The notes under the pieces were generated by a model, which was given only the letters and a program-made list of their open reading frames with translations, did no database searches and had not been told where the DNA came from. From assembly GCF_009857435.1 (NCBI RefSeq), contig NZ_WWCK01000001.1, positions 248,001 through 312,000 on the forward strand: 64,000 nucleotides of DNA, in the 5' to 3' direction. This document shows, piece by piece, positions 43,298-52,251 of this stretch. Source of the DNA: Duganella rivi. Its GTDB lineage: Bacteria > Pseudomonadota > Gammaproteobacteria > Burkholderiales > Burkholderiaceae_D. Position 1 is the stretch's first letter. The number at the start of each line of letters is the position of its first letter. The translations under genes and the position numbers were made by a program.

Positions 43298-44911
43298 TCA
43301 CTTCAAGCGCGGCTCCTGCACGCCGCCCAGCTGGTACAGGCGGATGAAGGTTTTCGGGCCGGCGACGCCGTCCGCTTTCAAATCCTGCGCGGCCTGGAAC
43401 TCGGTGAGACGCTGGCGCAATGCGGCGTCGAGCGGCTGGTTTTCCTGCGGCTTTTTCAGGTCGTAGATTTGCGAGAGGCGCTTGGCCAGCCAGTCCACGT
43501 CCGGGCCGCGATCGCCGCTGCGCACTTCGTCGCGCCATGCACGCGGGGCGCGCCAGTAGGTGGTGAATTCGCCGTCGTAGCGGGCAGAGAGCGCCTCCAC
43601 CGAGAGCGTTTGCGGTTTGCCGCCGGGCGTGACGATGGTGGCGGCGCCGGCGTCAAGCGCGGTCAGCAGGACGTAATTCGGTGCTGTTGGATCGTCGTGC
43701 AGCTTGAGCATGGCGGGACGGTCGAGCATCCGCAAATCCTCGATGCCGCCCTTGGCTTGCAGGCAGCGCAAATTGGCACGCGCAGCGGCCGAGCAAGGCT
43801 CGCCCTCCATCAGCGTCAATCCCCACAGCCCAGCGAGTTGACGCAAAGCCGCAGCACTATCCCGGCCGGGCTGCGGCAGGACGGCCACAGCGGGCTCGGG
43901 CGATGGAGTCGGCGCCGGCTTGGCCGCTACGGCGGCTTGCGCGTTGGCGACGATAGGCTTGGCTTCGCGTGACGCCAGTTGCCACGCTAATGCGCTGATC
44001 ACCACGCCGCCCAGCAGGCCTGCGGCCACCAATGGCCAGCGCGCGGCTGCACCAGTTGCGTTGCGCGCGCCCTGCTCGGCCGCGCCTTCCGCGCCGGCAA
44101 ACACCTCGCTGGCGGCGCGTTTCAAAATCGTCCGCGTGACCTGCGGCTGGTTCTCTACGTATGCCCCCAGCAAGGCCCGGTCGCACAGCAGGTTGATCCG
44201 GCGCGGCACGCCCTTGGTCAGCTTGTGCACCAAACCCATCAGCTTGCGCGGGAATGGCGCAATCGCCGTCGCGCCCGCCACCGCCAGCCGGTGCTCGATG
44301 TACGTACCGGTCTCCTCCTCCGACAGCGAGCCGAGGTGATAGCGCGCAATCACACGCTGCGCCAACTGCTCCAGCTCCGGCCGCGCCAGCATCTCGCGCA
44401 ACTCCGGCTGGCCGATCAAAATAATCTGCAACAGCTTACGCTCGCTGGTCTCCAGATTGGTCAGCAAGCGCAGCTGCTCCAGCACCTCGGCCGACAAGTT
44501 CTGCGCCTCGTCGATAATCAGCACGTTGTTGCGCGCCTGCGCGTGGCTGGCCAGCAGGTAGGCATTGATCGCATCCACGTAGCCCTTCACGCTGACCGCG
44601 CCCGCCGGCTGCGGCGGCAACGCAATCCCGAACTCGTCGCAGATCGACAGCAGCAACTCCTCCACCGACAGCTTGGGATTGAAGATGTAGCCGAGCTTGC
44701 AGTTCTCGGGAATCTGCTCCATGAAGCAGCGGCACACCGTGGTCTTGCCCGCGCCGATCTCGCCGGTCAGCAGCACGAAGCCACCGCCGCTGCCGATGCC
44801 ATACAACAGGTGCGCCAGCGCCTCGCGATGACGCTCGCTCATGAACAGATAGCGCGGATCAGGTGCAATGGAAAACGGCGATTGCTTCAGATTGAAAAAG
44901 TGCGTGTACAT
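43298..44911 (-). CDS. gspA: General secretion pathway protein A (ExeA-like ATPase)
   Basis: A 537-residue protein: N-terminal AAA ATPase with LLTGEIGAGKTTVCR near residue 50, Walker B NVLIIDEAQNL near 130, one membrane helix (WPLVAAGLLGGVVISALAWQ) near residue 300, and a C-terminal periplasmic peptidoglycan-binding domain (LTEFQAAQDLKADGVAGPKT near 495). It remodels peptidoglycan for the type II secretin with GspB. MYTHFFNLKQSPFSIAPDPR is the standard start. Confidence 0.93.
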   Translation of the reverse strand: MYTHFFNLKQSPFSIAPDPRYLFMSERHREALAHLLYGIGSGGGFVLLTGEIGAGKTTVCRCFMEQIPENCKLGYIFNPKLSVEELLLSICDEFGIALPPQPAGAVSVKGYVDAINAYLLASHAQARNNVLIIDEAQNLSAEVLEQLRLLTNLETSERKLLQIILIGQPELREMLARPELEQLAQRVIARYHLGSLSEEETGTYIEHRLAVAGATAIAPFPRKLMGLVHKLTKGVPRRINLLCDRALLGAYVENQPQVTRTILKRAASEVFAGAEGAAEQGARNATGAAARWPLVAAGLLGGVVISALAWQLASREAKPIVANAQAAVAAKPAPTPSPEPAVAVLPQPGRDSAAALRQLAGLWGLTLMEGEPCSAAARANLRCLQAKGGIEDLRMLDRPAMLKLHDDPTAPNYVLLTALDAGAATIVTPGGKPQTLSVEALSARYDGEFTTYWRAPRAWRDEVRSGDRGPDVDWLAKRLSQIYDLKKPQENQPLDAALRQRLTEFQAAQDLKADGVAGPKTFIRLYQLGGVQEPRLK

Positions 44912-44936
44912 GAAAGCCTAGTAAATGCGCGACAGG

Positions 44937-45437
44937 CTATTTTAGCCGCTGTCGCACCGGAGGCGGCTGCACCGGCGGCAGCGGCTTGTACTTGGCGCAG
45001 TAAATCTTGGACTTGGTATCGAAATACACGATGCGGCTGGCCGGCTTGGCCTCGCGCACCGGATAGGCAGAAGTATCGATCACCGTGTAGTGCGTGCCGA
45101 CCTGCTGGATGATGGCCTTCTCCAGATTCTCCGGCGTCGCCTCGGCTACCGCACCGACAAAAATATAGGTGCTGGTATCGTCGCTGACCATCACCTCGGA
45201 AATGGTGGTGCCCCACAGCGACGCGCCGGCCGTGCGGAACCAGAACGCCCCGCCCTCGTGCTTGTACGCCGCGCCGAAGTGCTTGAGCAGGTAGTTGTAG
45301 TAGTAAATGTTATCGGTGTGATCGCGGCACAGCAGGCCGTTACCGATGATGGTGCCGAAGGTGGTCGGCGCCTGTGCCGCCGCCGTGCCGCATGCAAGCG
45401 CCAAGGCCGCACCGATCCAGGCAATGCAAGTGCGCAT
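44937..45437 (-). CDS. Exported hypothetical protein, 166 residues
   Basis: A signal peptide (MRTCIAWIGAALALACGTAAA) precedes a globular domain (FGTIIGNGLLCRDHTDNIYY, YNYLLKHFGAAYKHEGGAFW) and a Pro-rich tail. Three Cys are in the mature part. Its start overlaps the stop of the upstream small gene by one base, so they are cotranscribed. No family is recognised. Confidence 0.7.
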   Translation of the reverse strand: MRTCIAWIGAALALACGTAAAQAPTTFGTIIGNGLLCRDHTDNIYYYNYLLKHFGAAYKHEGGAFWFRTAGASLWGTTISEVMVSDDTSTYIFVGAVAEATPENLEKAIIQQVGTHYTVIDTSAYPVREAKPASRIVYFDTKSKIYCAKYKPLPPVQPPPVRQRLK

Positions 45438-45622
45438 TACGTTTTCGACAACCACGCGCGGTTGGCGCTGATGCGCGCCTTGGCCGTCGGTGGCAGTGCC
45501 TCGTAGCAGCCTGGGTATTGTTTCAAGGCATGCTCCCTGATTTCCTTTTGCAAGCCGTTAATCAAAAAAACATACAGCACACCACCGTCGCTGGTACTTT
45601 TAGTTCCCATGTATTTGATCAT
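45437..45622 (-). CDS. Small hypothetical protein, 61 residues
   Basis: AAGGAG precedes ATG 45622. The protein (MIKYMGTKSTSDGGVLYVFL, LQKEIREHALKQYPGCYEAL) has no signal peptide or known family. It is followed by a one-base overlap with the exported 166-residue protein, suggesting a two-gene unit. Confidence 0.55.
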   Translation of the reverse strand: MIKYMGTKSTSDGGVLYVFLINGLQKEIREHALKQYPGCYEALPPTAKARISANRAWLSKT

Positions 45623-45865
45623 GTGCGCTCCTTACGCCCCGCGCAGGCTAGGTGCGCCCGGGCTTGATGCGTCCATTATGACATTACGGCCGAACTGGGG
45701 CCACACAAACAGTAACGGCCGCACAACGCCAAAGTTGAACTGCGGCTCAGCCCCGGTTTTTTGCAGCTTATCCCACGCTTCCGCGCGTCCGTCCCATGGC
45801 GTGCGACGGCGGCAGCGTTTTGTCATATCGTCCAGTTCTCGCCACTACCCATACCGAGACCGACC

Positions 45866-46960
45866 ATGAAACACACGCTCCAACATGCCGCGCTGGCTAC
45901 CACCCTGCTACTGGCCGCCTCCGTGGCCGGCGCCGCCGACAACAATAAACAGGACGATACCTATGGTAGCGAAACGCGCACAGTGGCGCCGTTCAGCAAC
46001 CTCAACATCATCGGCCCGTTCCAGGTGATCGTGACCGCGCAGGCCGGCAACGCGATTGAAATCTCCGGCCCGCGCCGCCAGTTTGCCGAAATTGAAACCG
46101 TGGTCGAGAACGACACCCTGACCGTGCGCCAGCCGCGCAAGCAAAAAGGCTGGACGCTCAATTTCGGCTGGGGCAAGAACAGCAAGCCGCTGACCGTGCG
46201 CATCCCCGCCGCCAATCTGAAAAGTCTGCGCAACGCCGGCAGCGGCGACGTCGACTTGCAGCAATTCCAGGGCAAGCAGCTGAGCTTGGTGTCGGACGGC
46301 CCCGGCGACCTGCACGCCAGCGGCAAAGTGGGCGACCTCAGCGTGACCGCCAACGGCAGCGGCGACCTCGACTTGCGCAGCCTGTCGGCCGGCAACCTTA
46401 ACTTACAGATGAGCGGCCCCGGCGACGTCAGCGCCAGCAGCGTGACGCAAGACCTCAACCTGGTGGTCAGCGGCTCGGGCGACCTCGACATCAACGACAT
46501 CCACGCCGGCCGCGTCAGCGCCGCCCTGCATGGCCCCGGCTCAGTGATGCTGCGCGGCAGCGCCAAGGAAATCCGCGCCGAAGTGCATGGTTCGGGCGAC
46601 CTCGAAGCGTGCAGCCTCAGCGCCGAAGCGGCCAGCGCCTCGCTGCACGGCCCCGGCGAAGCCTGCATCGCCGGCCACATCAAGAAGCTTGACGCCGAAG
46701 TGCACGGCTCCGGCGACCTGACCGTGCGCGGACTGGAAGCGCAAAGCGTGCGCGCGCGCCTTAGCGGCCCCGGCAATATGATCTTGTCCGGCAACGCAGC
46801 CGTGCTGAGCGCGCAAGTCAGCGGCCCGGGCGACCTTGACGCCCGCAAGCTGTGCACGCGCCAGACCGATATCACCGTGCACGGCCCCGGCAACGCGGTG
46901 GTGGCGCTGTCCGAGAAGGGTGATATGAGCCGCGCTCAAATGGTCACTTATCACCGTTGA
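45866..46960 (+). CDS. Exported DUF2807 (GIN domain) repeat protein
   Basis: A 364-residue protein with a signal peptide (ATTLLLAASVAGAADNN). The GIN/DUF2807 domain begins with VAPFSNLNIIGPFQVIVTAQ. From about residue 125 it is a right-handed beta-helix built of about twelve units of some 20 residues, each turning on G-S-G-D or G-P-G. The two turn types alternate nearly strictly for ten units. GIN-domain proteins are envelope-associated with unclear function. The start at 45866 gives the signal peptide. Confidence 0.88.
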   Translation: MKHTLQHAALATTLLLAASVAGAADNNKQDDTYGSETRTVAPFSNLNIIGPFQVIVTAQAGNAIEISGPRRQFAEIETVVENDTLTVRQPRKQKGWTLNFGWGKNSKPLTVRIPAANLKSLRNAGSGDVDLQQFQGKQLSLVSDGPGDLHASGKVGDLSVTANGSGDLDLRSLSAGNLNLQMSGPGDVSASSVTQDLNLVVSGSGDLDINDIHAGRVSAALHGPGSVMLRGSAKEIRAEVHGSGDLEACSLSAEAASASLHGPGEACIAGHIKKLDAEVHGSGDLTVRGLEAQSVRARLSGPGNMILSGNAAVLSAQVSGPGDLDARKLCTRQTDITVHGPGNAVVALSEKGDMSRAQMVTYHR

Positions 46961-46974
46961 AAAAGTGGGAACCC

Positions 46975-47005
46975 GTCCAAAGTGGCATGCAAATGCCACA
47001 CTGGA
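46975..47005. other. Hairpin after the GIN-domain gene
   Basis: GTCCA, AA, GTGGCAT, GCAA, ATGCCAC, AC, TGGAC folds into a 12-pair stem with one internal bulge pair and a four-base loop. There is no T tract, so it may be a factor-dependent terminator or a message stabiliser. The gap 47008-47189 holds the nag operon promoter. Confidence 0.55.
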
Positions 47006-47096
47006 CGAGCCGCCGCAGAATTTGAATTTACTCAACAAATACAATCACTTAGAAAACGATTCCAAGACAACAACGCCAGTCCACTTTAATATTTTC

Positions 47097-47145
47097 TAAT
47101 ACCAGTTAAATACCTGTTGACAAGCTGGTTTGCCAACCCTATAGT
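47097..47145 (+). promoter_or_regulatory. Promoter and GntR-type operator of the GlcNAc operon
   Basis: -35 TTGACA (47117-47122), 17-base spacer, -10 TATAGT (47140-47145). Just upstream (47097-47114, minus orientation) is GGTATTTAACTGGTATTA, a direct repeat of GGTATT. Closely matching 18-mers lie before the second GntR gene and the TonB receptor. Confidence 0.7.
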
Positions 47146-47189
47146 GCCCTTCATCGCGGGCATCCCGGCATTAGCTTTCTCAGGTAGAC

Positions 47190-48071
47190 ATGATCGAATT
47201 TTTCATCGGCGTTGACGGCGGCGGCAGTGGCACCCGGGTGCGGCTGGCGCGCGCCGACGGTACGGAAATCGCCGAAGGCGCTGCCGGCCCATCGGGCCTG
47301 ATGCATGGCATCGCCAAAGCCTGGGCCGCCGTTGAAGACGCCGCCGCGCAAGCCTTCCGCGCTGCCGGACTGGACTTCCCCGACAAATCCCGCATCGCCA
47401 TCGGCCTCGGCCTGGCCGGCGTGCACAACCGGCAATGGGCCGCTGAATTCGTTGCCGCCAATCCCGGCTACGCGCACGTCGCGCTGGAAAGCGACGGCCA
47501 TACCACCGTGCTCGGCGCACACCAAGGCCAGCCCGGCGCCATCATCGCGCTCGGCACCGGCAGCGTTGGCGAAATCAAATTGACCGATGGCCGCCACGTG
47601 GAAGTTGGCGGCTGGGGCTTCCCGGCCGGCGATGAAGCCAGCGGTGCGTGGATGGGACTGCGCGCGATCAACCATGTGCAGCAAGTGCTGGATGGCCGCA
47701 TGCCGGCCAACGCCTTTGCCACCGATGTCGCCAACGCTTGCGGCGGAGGTACGGCTGAACCGCGCAACGCAATCCAGAACTGGCTGGCGCAAGCCACGCA
47801 AACCAACTACGCGCAACTGGCGCGCATCGTTCTGCAGCACGGCGATTGCAACGACACTGCGCGCGCCATTCTGCTGAACGCCGGCCGCGAGGTAGAACTG
47901 ATGGCGAATGCGCTCGACGCCAGCGGCACGCTGCCGATCGCCCTGTGCGGCGGCCTCGCTGCGCCGCTGCGGCCTTACCTGCCGGTGTCCATGTTGAAGC
48001 GCATCGTCAATCCGCACGGCGACTCGGCAGCCGGCGCCCTGCGCTTAATCCAAACGCGCATCAAGGAGTAG
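47190..48071 (+). CDS. nagK: N-acetylglucosamine kinase (BadF/BadG ATPase family)
   Basis: A 293-residue ASKHA kinase. FIGVDGGGSGTRVRLA is the ATP phosphate-1 motif; IALGTGSVGEIK is phosphate-2; ALCGGLAAPLRPYL is the adenosine motif. This family contains GlcNAc kinases that make GlcNAc-6-phosphate. It is first in the operon, before GntR and nagA. No PTS component is present, so a kinase route after ABC or permease import fits. Confidence 0.88.
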   Translation: MIEFFIGVDGGGSGTRVRLARADGTEIAEGAAGPSGLMHGIAKAWAAVEDAAAQAFRAAGLDFPDKSRIAIGLGLAGVHNRQWAAEFVAANPGYAHVALESDGHTTVLGAHQGQPGAIIALGTGSVGEIKLTDGRHVEVGGWGFPAGDEASGAWMGLRAINHVQQVLDGRMPANAFATDVANACGGGTAEPRNAIQNWLAQATQTNYAQLARIVLQHGDCNDTARAILLNAGREVELMANALDASGTLPIALCGGLAAPLRPYLPVSMLKRIVNPHGDSAAGALRLIQTRIKE

Positions 48072-48075
48072 GCCT

Positions 48076-48810
48076 GTGCTAGCCCAGTTGAGCGACTTCA
48101 CGCCCGATCCCGACAGCGATACGCCGCTGTACATGCAGCTGGCGAACAAGCTGTCGGATGGTATCGCCGGTGGCGATTGGCGCGCCAACGAGGCATTGCC
48201 GTCCGAGCGCGTGCTGTCGGACATGCTCAACATCTCGCGCGTGACGGCGCGCAAAGCCATCGACATGCTGTGCGAGCGCGGCATGCTGACCCGCAAGCGC
48301 GGCTCCGGCACGTACATCACGCCGAAACTGGAGCAGCCCTTATCGCGCTTGACCAGCTTCTCCGAAGAGCTGCGTGAGCGCGGCTTCACGGCAGGCTCGC
48401 GCTGGCTGCAACGCGACATCGGCATCGCCTCGCCGGTGGAGCTGCTGTCGTTGGGTCTCTCGCCGAATATGCCGGTAGCACGCCTGAAGCGCCTGCGCAC
48501 CGCCGATGACGTGGTGATGGCGATTGAAACCACCACCATTCCGGCGCAGTACATGCCGAATCCGCACAGCGTGAACGATTCGCTGTACGGCTACCTTGAA
48601 GCCAACGGCACCATCCCGATGCGCGCGCTGCAGCATATCCGCGCCGTCAACGCCAGCGAAGAACAGGCACGTTTGGCCAATATCCCTGCGGGTGCTGCGA
48701 TGCTGCACATCACCCGCGTTAGTTATCTCGACAACGGCGCAGCAGTGGAACTGACCCACTCGTTCTGCCGCAGTGATTATTATGAATTCGTAGCGGAGTC
48801 GCGCAGATGA
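48076..48810 (+). CDS. GntR/HutC-family regulator of the GlcNAc locus
   Basis: A 244-residue protein with a GntR winged helix (YMQLANKLSDGIAGGDWRAN, LPSERVLSDMLNISRVTARK) and a UTRA effector domain (RLTSFSEELRERGFTAGSRW). It probably binds GlcN-6-P or GlcNAc-6-P and represses the locus. It starts at GTG 48076 with AAGGAG upstream and overlaps nagA by four bases. A paralogue is at 60442-61197. Confidence 0.9.
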   Translation: MLAQLSDFTPDPDSDTPLYMQLANKLSDGIAGGDWRANEALPSERVLSDMLNISRVTARKAIDMLCERGMLTRKRGSGTYITPKLEQPLSRLTSFSEELRERGFTAGSRWLQRDIGIASPVELLSLGLSPNMPVARLKRLRTADDVVMAIETTTIPAQYMPNPHSVNDSLYGYLEANGTIPMRALQHIRAVNASEEQARLANIPAGAAMLHITRVSYLDNGAAVELTHSFCRSDYYEFVAESRR

Positions 48811-49904
48811 GCGATGCAATCAAAGGCAATATCCTGACACCGTCCGGCTGGATCCACGGTGAAATCAATTTCGACGATCGCATTTCTGCCATCATCGGCA
48901 GCAGCGCCGATCCTGCGCTCAATGAAGAAGTCTATATCCTGCCTGGCTTTATCGACCTGCACGTGCACGGTGGCGGCGGCCGAGACGTGATGGAAGGCGG
49001 CGACGCCGTGCGCACCATCGCAGCGGTGCACGCCAAACACGGCACCACCAGCATGCTGGCCACCACCATGACCGCGCCGCCGGAAGACATCGATATCGCA
49101 CTGCGCGGCATCGGCGCGGCAGCGGCAGAGCGCCGCAGCGGCGAAGCGCGCGTGCTAGGCGCGCACCTGGAAGGCCCGTTCATCAACTCCGGCAAGCTCG
49201 GTGCACAGCCGCCGTACGCGCGTTCGGCCAAGCTGGCCGATGTCGAAAAATTGGAAGAACTGGCGCCGCTGCGGGTGATTACCGTCGCGCCGGAAATCGC
49301 CGGCCACCAGGAACTGGTCAAAGAATTGTCGGACGCCGGCATGCGCGTGCAGATCGGCCATACGCTGGGCACCTATGAAGACGGCGTGGCCGCATTGAAG
49401 CAAGGCGCGCGCAGCTTCACGCACTTGTTCAACGCCATGCCCGGCCTGCATCACCGCGAGCCCGGCATGGTCGGCGCGGCGCTCGCGCACGGCACCTACG
49501 CTGAACTGATTCCTGATCTGCTGCACGTTCATCCCGGTGCGATCCGCACGGCGCTGCGCTGCATCCCGAATGTTTATTGCGTCACCGATTCAACTTCCGC
49601 CACCGGCATGCCGGACGGCGAGTATATGCTGGGCCGTCACAAAGTCATGAAGTGCATGGGCGGCGTGCGCCTGCCCGATGGCACGCTGGCCGGCAGTACC
49701 CTCACCATGGACCAAGCGCTGCGCAACTTGGTCGGACTCGGCCTCGATCTGGCGGATGCCTCGGCACGGGTCTCAACGTATGCGGCCGATTATCTCGGCC
49801 TCTCAGAGCGGGGCCGTCTGGCTCCCGGCGCGTTTGCCGACTTCGTGGTGCTCGACCGTGACCTGAACCTCAAAGCCGTCTATATCGAAGGAGAATTGTT
49901 GTGA
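48807..49904 (+). CDS. nagA: N-acetylglucosamine-6-phosphate deacetylase
   Basis: A 365-residue amidohydrolase converting GlcNAc-6-P to glucosamine-6-P and acetate. IDLHVHGGGGRDVME near residue 50, metal-ligand Glu in LGAHLEGPFINSGKLG near 121, QIGHTLG, FTHLFNAMPGLHHREPG and catalytic Asp in TDSTSATGMPDG near 258 are all intact. It overlaps both neighbours by four bases. Confidence 0.96.
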   Translation: MSDAIKGNILTPSGWIHGEINFDDRISAIIGSSADPALNEEVYILPGFIDLHVHGGGGRDVMEGGDAVRTIAAVHAKHGTTSMLATTMTAPPEDIDIALRGIGAAAAERRSGEARVLGAHLEGPFINSGKLGAQPPYARSAKLADVEKLEELAPLRVITVAPEIAGHQELVKELSDAGMRVQIGHTLGTYEDGVAALKQGARSFTHLFNAMPGLHHREPGMVGAALAHGTYAELIPDLLHVHPGAIRTALRCIPNVYCVTDSTSATGMPDGEYMLGRHKVMKCMGGVRLPDGTLAGSTLTMDQALRNLVGLGLDLADASARVSTYAADYLGLSERGRLAPGAFADFVVLDRDLNLKAVYIEGELL

Positions 49905-50923
49905 CCTCAATGATGTTGAAAGAAGCCCTGTCCGCCGCTGATTGCGTAGCCCTGCAACTGGCCAACGACGGCGATCAATACGCGGAGCTGGGCCGCAAAT
50001 TGAGGAGCACTTCCTTCTCGACCGCCCTGACCATCGCGCGCGGCAGCTCGGATCACGCTTGTGCCTACGTGGCTTACCTGATCATGGCCCGCCTGGGCCG
50101 CGTGGTGGCGTCGCTGCCGATGTCGCTGGTGACCTTGAATAAATCGCCGCTGATTACGCGTGACACGCTGGCGATCTCGATCTCGCAATCGGGCCAGAGC
50201 CCGGACGTGGTGGAGCCGATCCGCTACTTCCGCGACGGCGGCGCGACCACCATTGCACTGGTCAACGATATTGAATCGCCGCTGGCCAAGGCTGCGGAAT
50301 TTGCGATGCCGCTGCGCGCTGGTAAAGAGCAAAGCGTGGCTGCGACCAAGAGCTTCATCACCAGCCTGGTGGCTGGTGCGCGCCTGGTGGCGGCTTGGCA
50401 GAATGATCCTGAGCTGCTGGCCGGTTTGGAGGCGCTGCCGGAATCGCTGCGCGCGGCGACCACTGAAGACTGGTCGAAGGCGGTTGAGGTGCTGACGCCT
50501 GCGCGTAACATCATGGTGGTGGGGCGCGGCATCAGCTTCCCGGTGGCGCTGGAAGCGTCGCTGAAGTTTAAAGAAACCTCGGCGCTGCAAGCGGAAGCAT
50601 TCAGCGGCGCGGAGATCAAGCACGGCCCGATGGCGCTGATCGAAGAAGGCTACCCGCTGGTGATCTTCGCGACGCGCGGCCCTACGCAGGCAAGCTTGCT
50701 GCAACTGGCTTCCGAGATGCGCGGCCGTGGTGCAAACGTGCTGCTGGCGGCTCCTGCTGATGTGGCGGAACGCGATTTGACCTTGCCGGTAGCGGCGACG
50801 CCGGATCTGGATCCGATTGTGGCGATTCAAGCGTTCTACAAAATGGCGGCAGAACTGTCGGCCGCGCGTGGTCTGAACCCGGACCAGCCGCGCCACCTGA
50901 GCAAAGTCACGAAAACGAACTAA
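49901..50923 (+). CDS. nagB: SIS-domain glucosamine-6-phosphate deaminase (NagB-II type)
   Basis: A 340-residue protein of two SIS domains: ARGSSDHACAYVAYLIMARL, ISISQSGQSPDVVEPIRYFR, EQSVAATKSFITSLVAGARL and LKFKETSALQAEAFSGAEIK. This is the GlmS-isomerase-like NagB-II family that replaces classical NagB and gives fructose-6-phosphate and ammonia. It lacks the glutaminase domain of GlmS. It starts at GTG 49901 with a GTGA overlap to nagA. The dispersed palindrome follows 36 bases after its stop. Confidence 0.88.
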   Translation: MTSMMLKEALSAADCVALQLANDGDQYAELGRKLRSTSFSTALTIARGSSDHACAYVAYLIMARLGRVVASLPMSLVTLNKSPLITRDTLAISISQSGQSPDVVEPIRYFRDGGATTIALVNDIESPLAKAAEFAMPLRAGKEQSVAATKSFITSLVAGARLVAAWQNDPELLAGLEALPESLRAATTEDWSKAVEVLTPARNIMVVGRGISFPVALEASLKFKETSALQAEAFSGAEIKHGPMALIEEGYPLVIFATRGPTQASLLQLASEMRGRGANVLLAAPADVAERDLTLPVAATPDLDPIVAIQAFYKMAAELSAARGLNPDQPRHLSKVTKTN

Positions 50924-50927
50924 AACC

Positions 50928-52250
50928 GTGATTGAGCCGCGCAGCCCCCGCAAGCTTGGGGGGTCTGACCCCGTACGGGGTCAGACCCCGGTTCGCCGCC
51001 GTGCGGGGTGGTTGCTGGCTCTAGCCGCCCTGCTAGCAAACCCTGCAAGCGCAGCCCCGCAAACCATCGAGTTCTGGACTTTCAGCATGAAGCCAAAGTT
51101 CACGCCTTACTACGAGAAGCTGGTGAAGAACTACGAAGCTGCGAATCCGGGCGTGCGGGTCGAATGGGTGGACTTCCCCTGGGATATCATCCAAACCAAA
51201 CTGGTGACGCGCATCGTCGCGGGCACGCCGCCCGCGCTGGTCAATCTCAACGTGCCATGGGCCGACGAATTCGCGCGCGACGGCTTGCTCGCCCCTGTCG
51301 ACACATTACTCGCCGACGCCCGCCCGCGCTATCTCGCCAGCACCTTGGAAGACCTGACCTTCAACGGCAAGACCTACGGCTTCCCGATGTACAGCAACGT
51401 CGCCGTCATCGCCTACAACACGCAGATCTTCAAAGCGGCTGGCATTCCGCACGCACCACGTGATCTAGATGAACAACTGCTGTTCGCGCGCCAGATCGCC
51501 GCGCGCACCGGCAAGGCAGGCCTGTGCCCTGCCCTGTCCAAGATCGATGGCCTGATGATGCAGCAAGGCCTGCCCGTCATCAGCAAAGGCAAAGCCGTAT
51601 TCAACTCACCCGGCCACGTCGCCTTAATCCGCAAGCTGGCCGAAACCTACAAGGCCGGCGGCCTGCTGAAAGACGCGCTGTTCGCCGAAGATAACTTCCC
51701 CGCCGCGATTGACGCCTACAAGGGCGGCCGTCTCGGCATGCTGCTCGCCCCACCCACCGCAGTAAAGCGCATCGAGAGCGACGCCAAGGACATCTACGCC
51801 ATCACCGACGTCGCACCCGCGCCGCTAGGCCCAACCGGGATTGCCGATGGCGGCTGGCTGATTCATTTCGCCGTGCCGAAAAATGTCGACGCCAAGTTGC
51901 TGCCAGCGGTCGGCAAATTCGCGCGCTACTTGACCAACGACGCCAATCAACTGGCCTTCGCCAAGCAAGCCAGCGTCTATCCGGCGATGGCGCAAGCGGC
52001 CAACGATCCATTCTTCACCACCGTGCCACCGAAAGCCGGCGCCGCAGAAAAGGCCGTCGCTGCGGGCGCGGTGTCGATGCCGCACTCGCACACGCTGTAC
52101 GTGGCCGGCATCACCGACTACGACGAGTTGCGCCGCTACCTCGTTAAGGCAGTGGAAGCCGGCGTCACCGGCAAGCAAGACATCAAGCAGGCGCTGGATC
52201 AAGCGGTCGCCATCTGGAACAAGAAACTCGCCGCGCAGCGGAGCCACTGA
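50928..52250 (+). CDS. ABC-type sugar substrate-binding protein
   Basis: A 440-residue periplasmic binding protein of the MalE/UgpB group (TIEFWTFSMKPKFTPYYEKL, ANPGVRVEWVDFPWDIIQTK, YGFPMYSNVAVIAYNTQIF). It should bind GlcNAc or chitobiose and hand it to the permeases. The signal peptide (AGWLLALAALLANPASA) is preceded by residues encoded by the 48-bp dispersed palindrome (50960-51007). I use GTG 50928 because it supplies the basic n-region; TTG 51012 is the alternative but gives a signal peptide without positive charge. No good ribosome site is seen for either. Confidence 0.88.
   Translation: MIEPRSPRKLGGSDPVRGQTPVRRRAGWLLALAALLANPASAAPQTIEFWTFSMKPKFTPYYEKLVKNYEAANPGVRVEWVDFPWDIIQTKLVTRIVAGTPPALVNLNVPWADEFARDGLLAPVDTLLADARPRYLASTLEDLTFNGKTYGFPMYSNVAVIAYNTQIFKAAGIPHAPRDLDEQLLFARQIAARTGKAGLCPALSKIDGLMMQQGLPVISKGKAVFNSPGHVALIRKLAETYKAGGLLKDALFAEDNFPAAIDAYKGGRLGMLLAPPTAVKRIESDAKDIYAITDVAPAPLGPTGIADGGWLIHFAVPKNVDAKLLPAVGKFARYLTNDANQLAFAKQASVYPAMAQAANDPFFTTVPPKAGAAEKAVAAGAVSMPHSHTLYVAGITDYDELRRYLVKAVEAGVTGKQDIKQALDQAVAIWNKKLAAQRSH
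50960..51007. repeat. 48-bp dispersed palindromic element, copy 2, inside the binding-protein 5' region
   Basis: Same unit as 31928-31975: a perfect 30-bp palindrome, GG, three variable bases (TTC) and GCCGCCGTGCGGG. It lies between the deaminase stop and the hydrophobic core of the binding protein's signal peptide, and is in frame with that gene, encoding GSDPVRGQTP and VRRRAG. Confidence 0.85.
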
Positions 52251-52251
52251 G

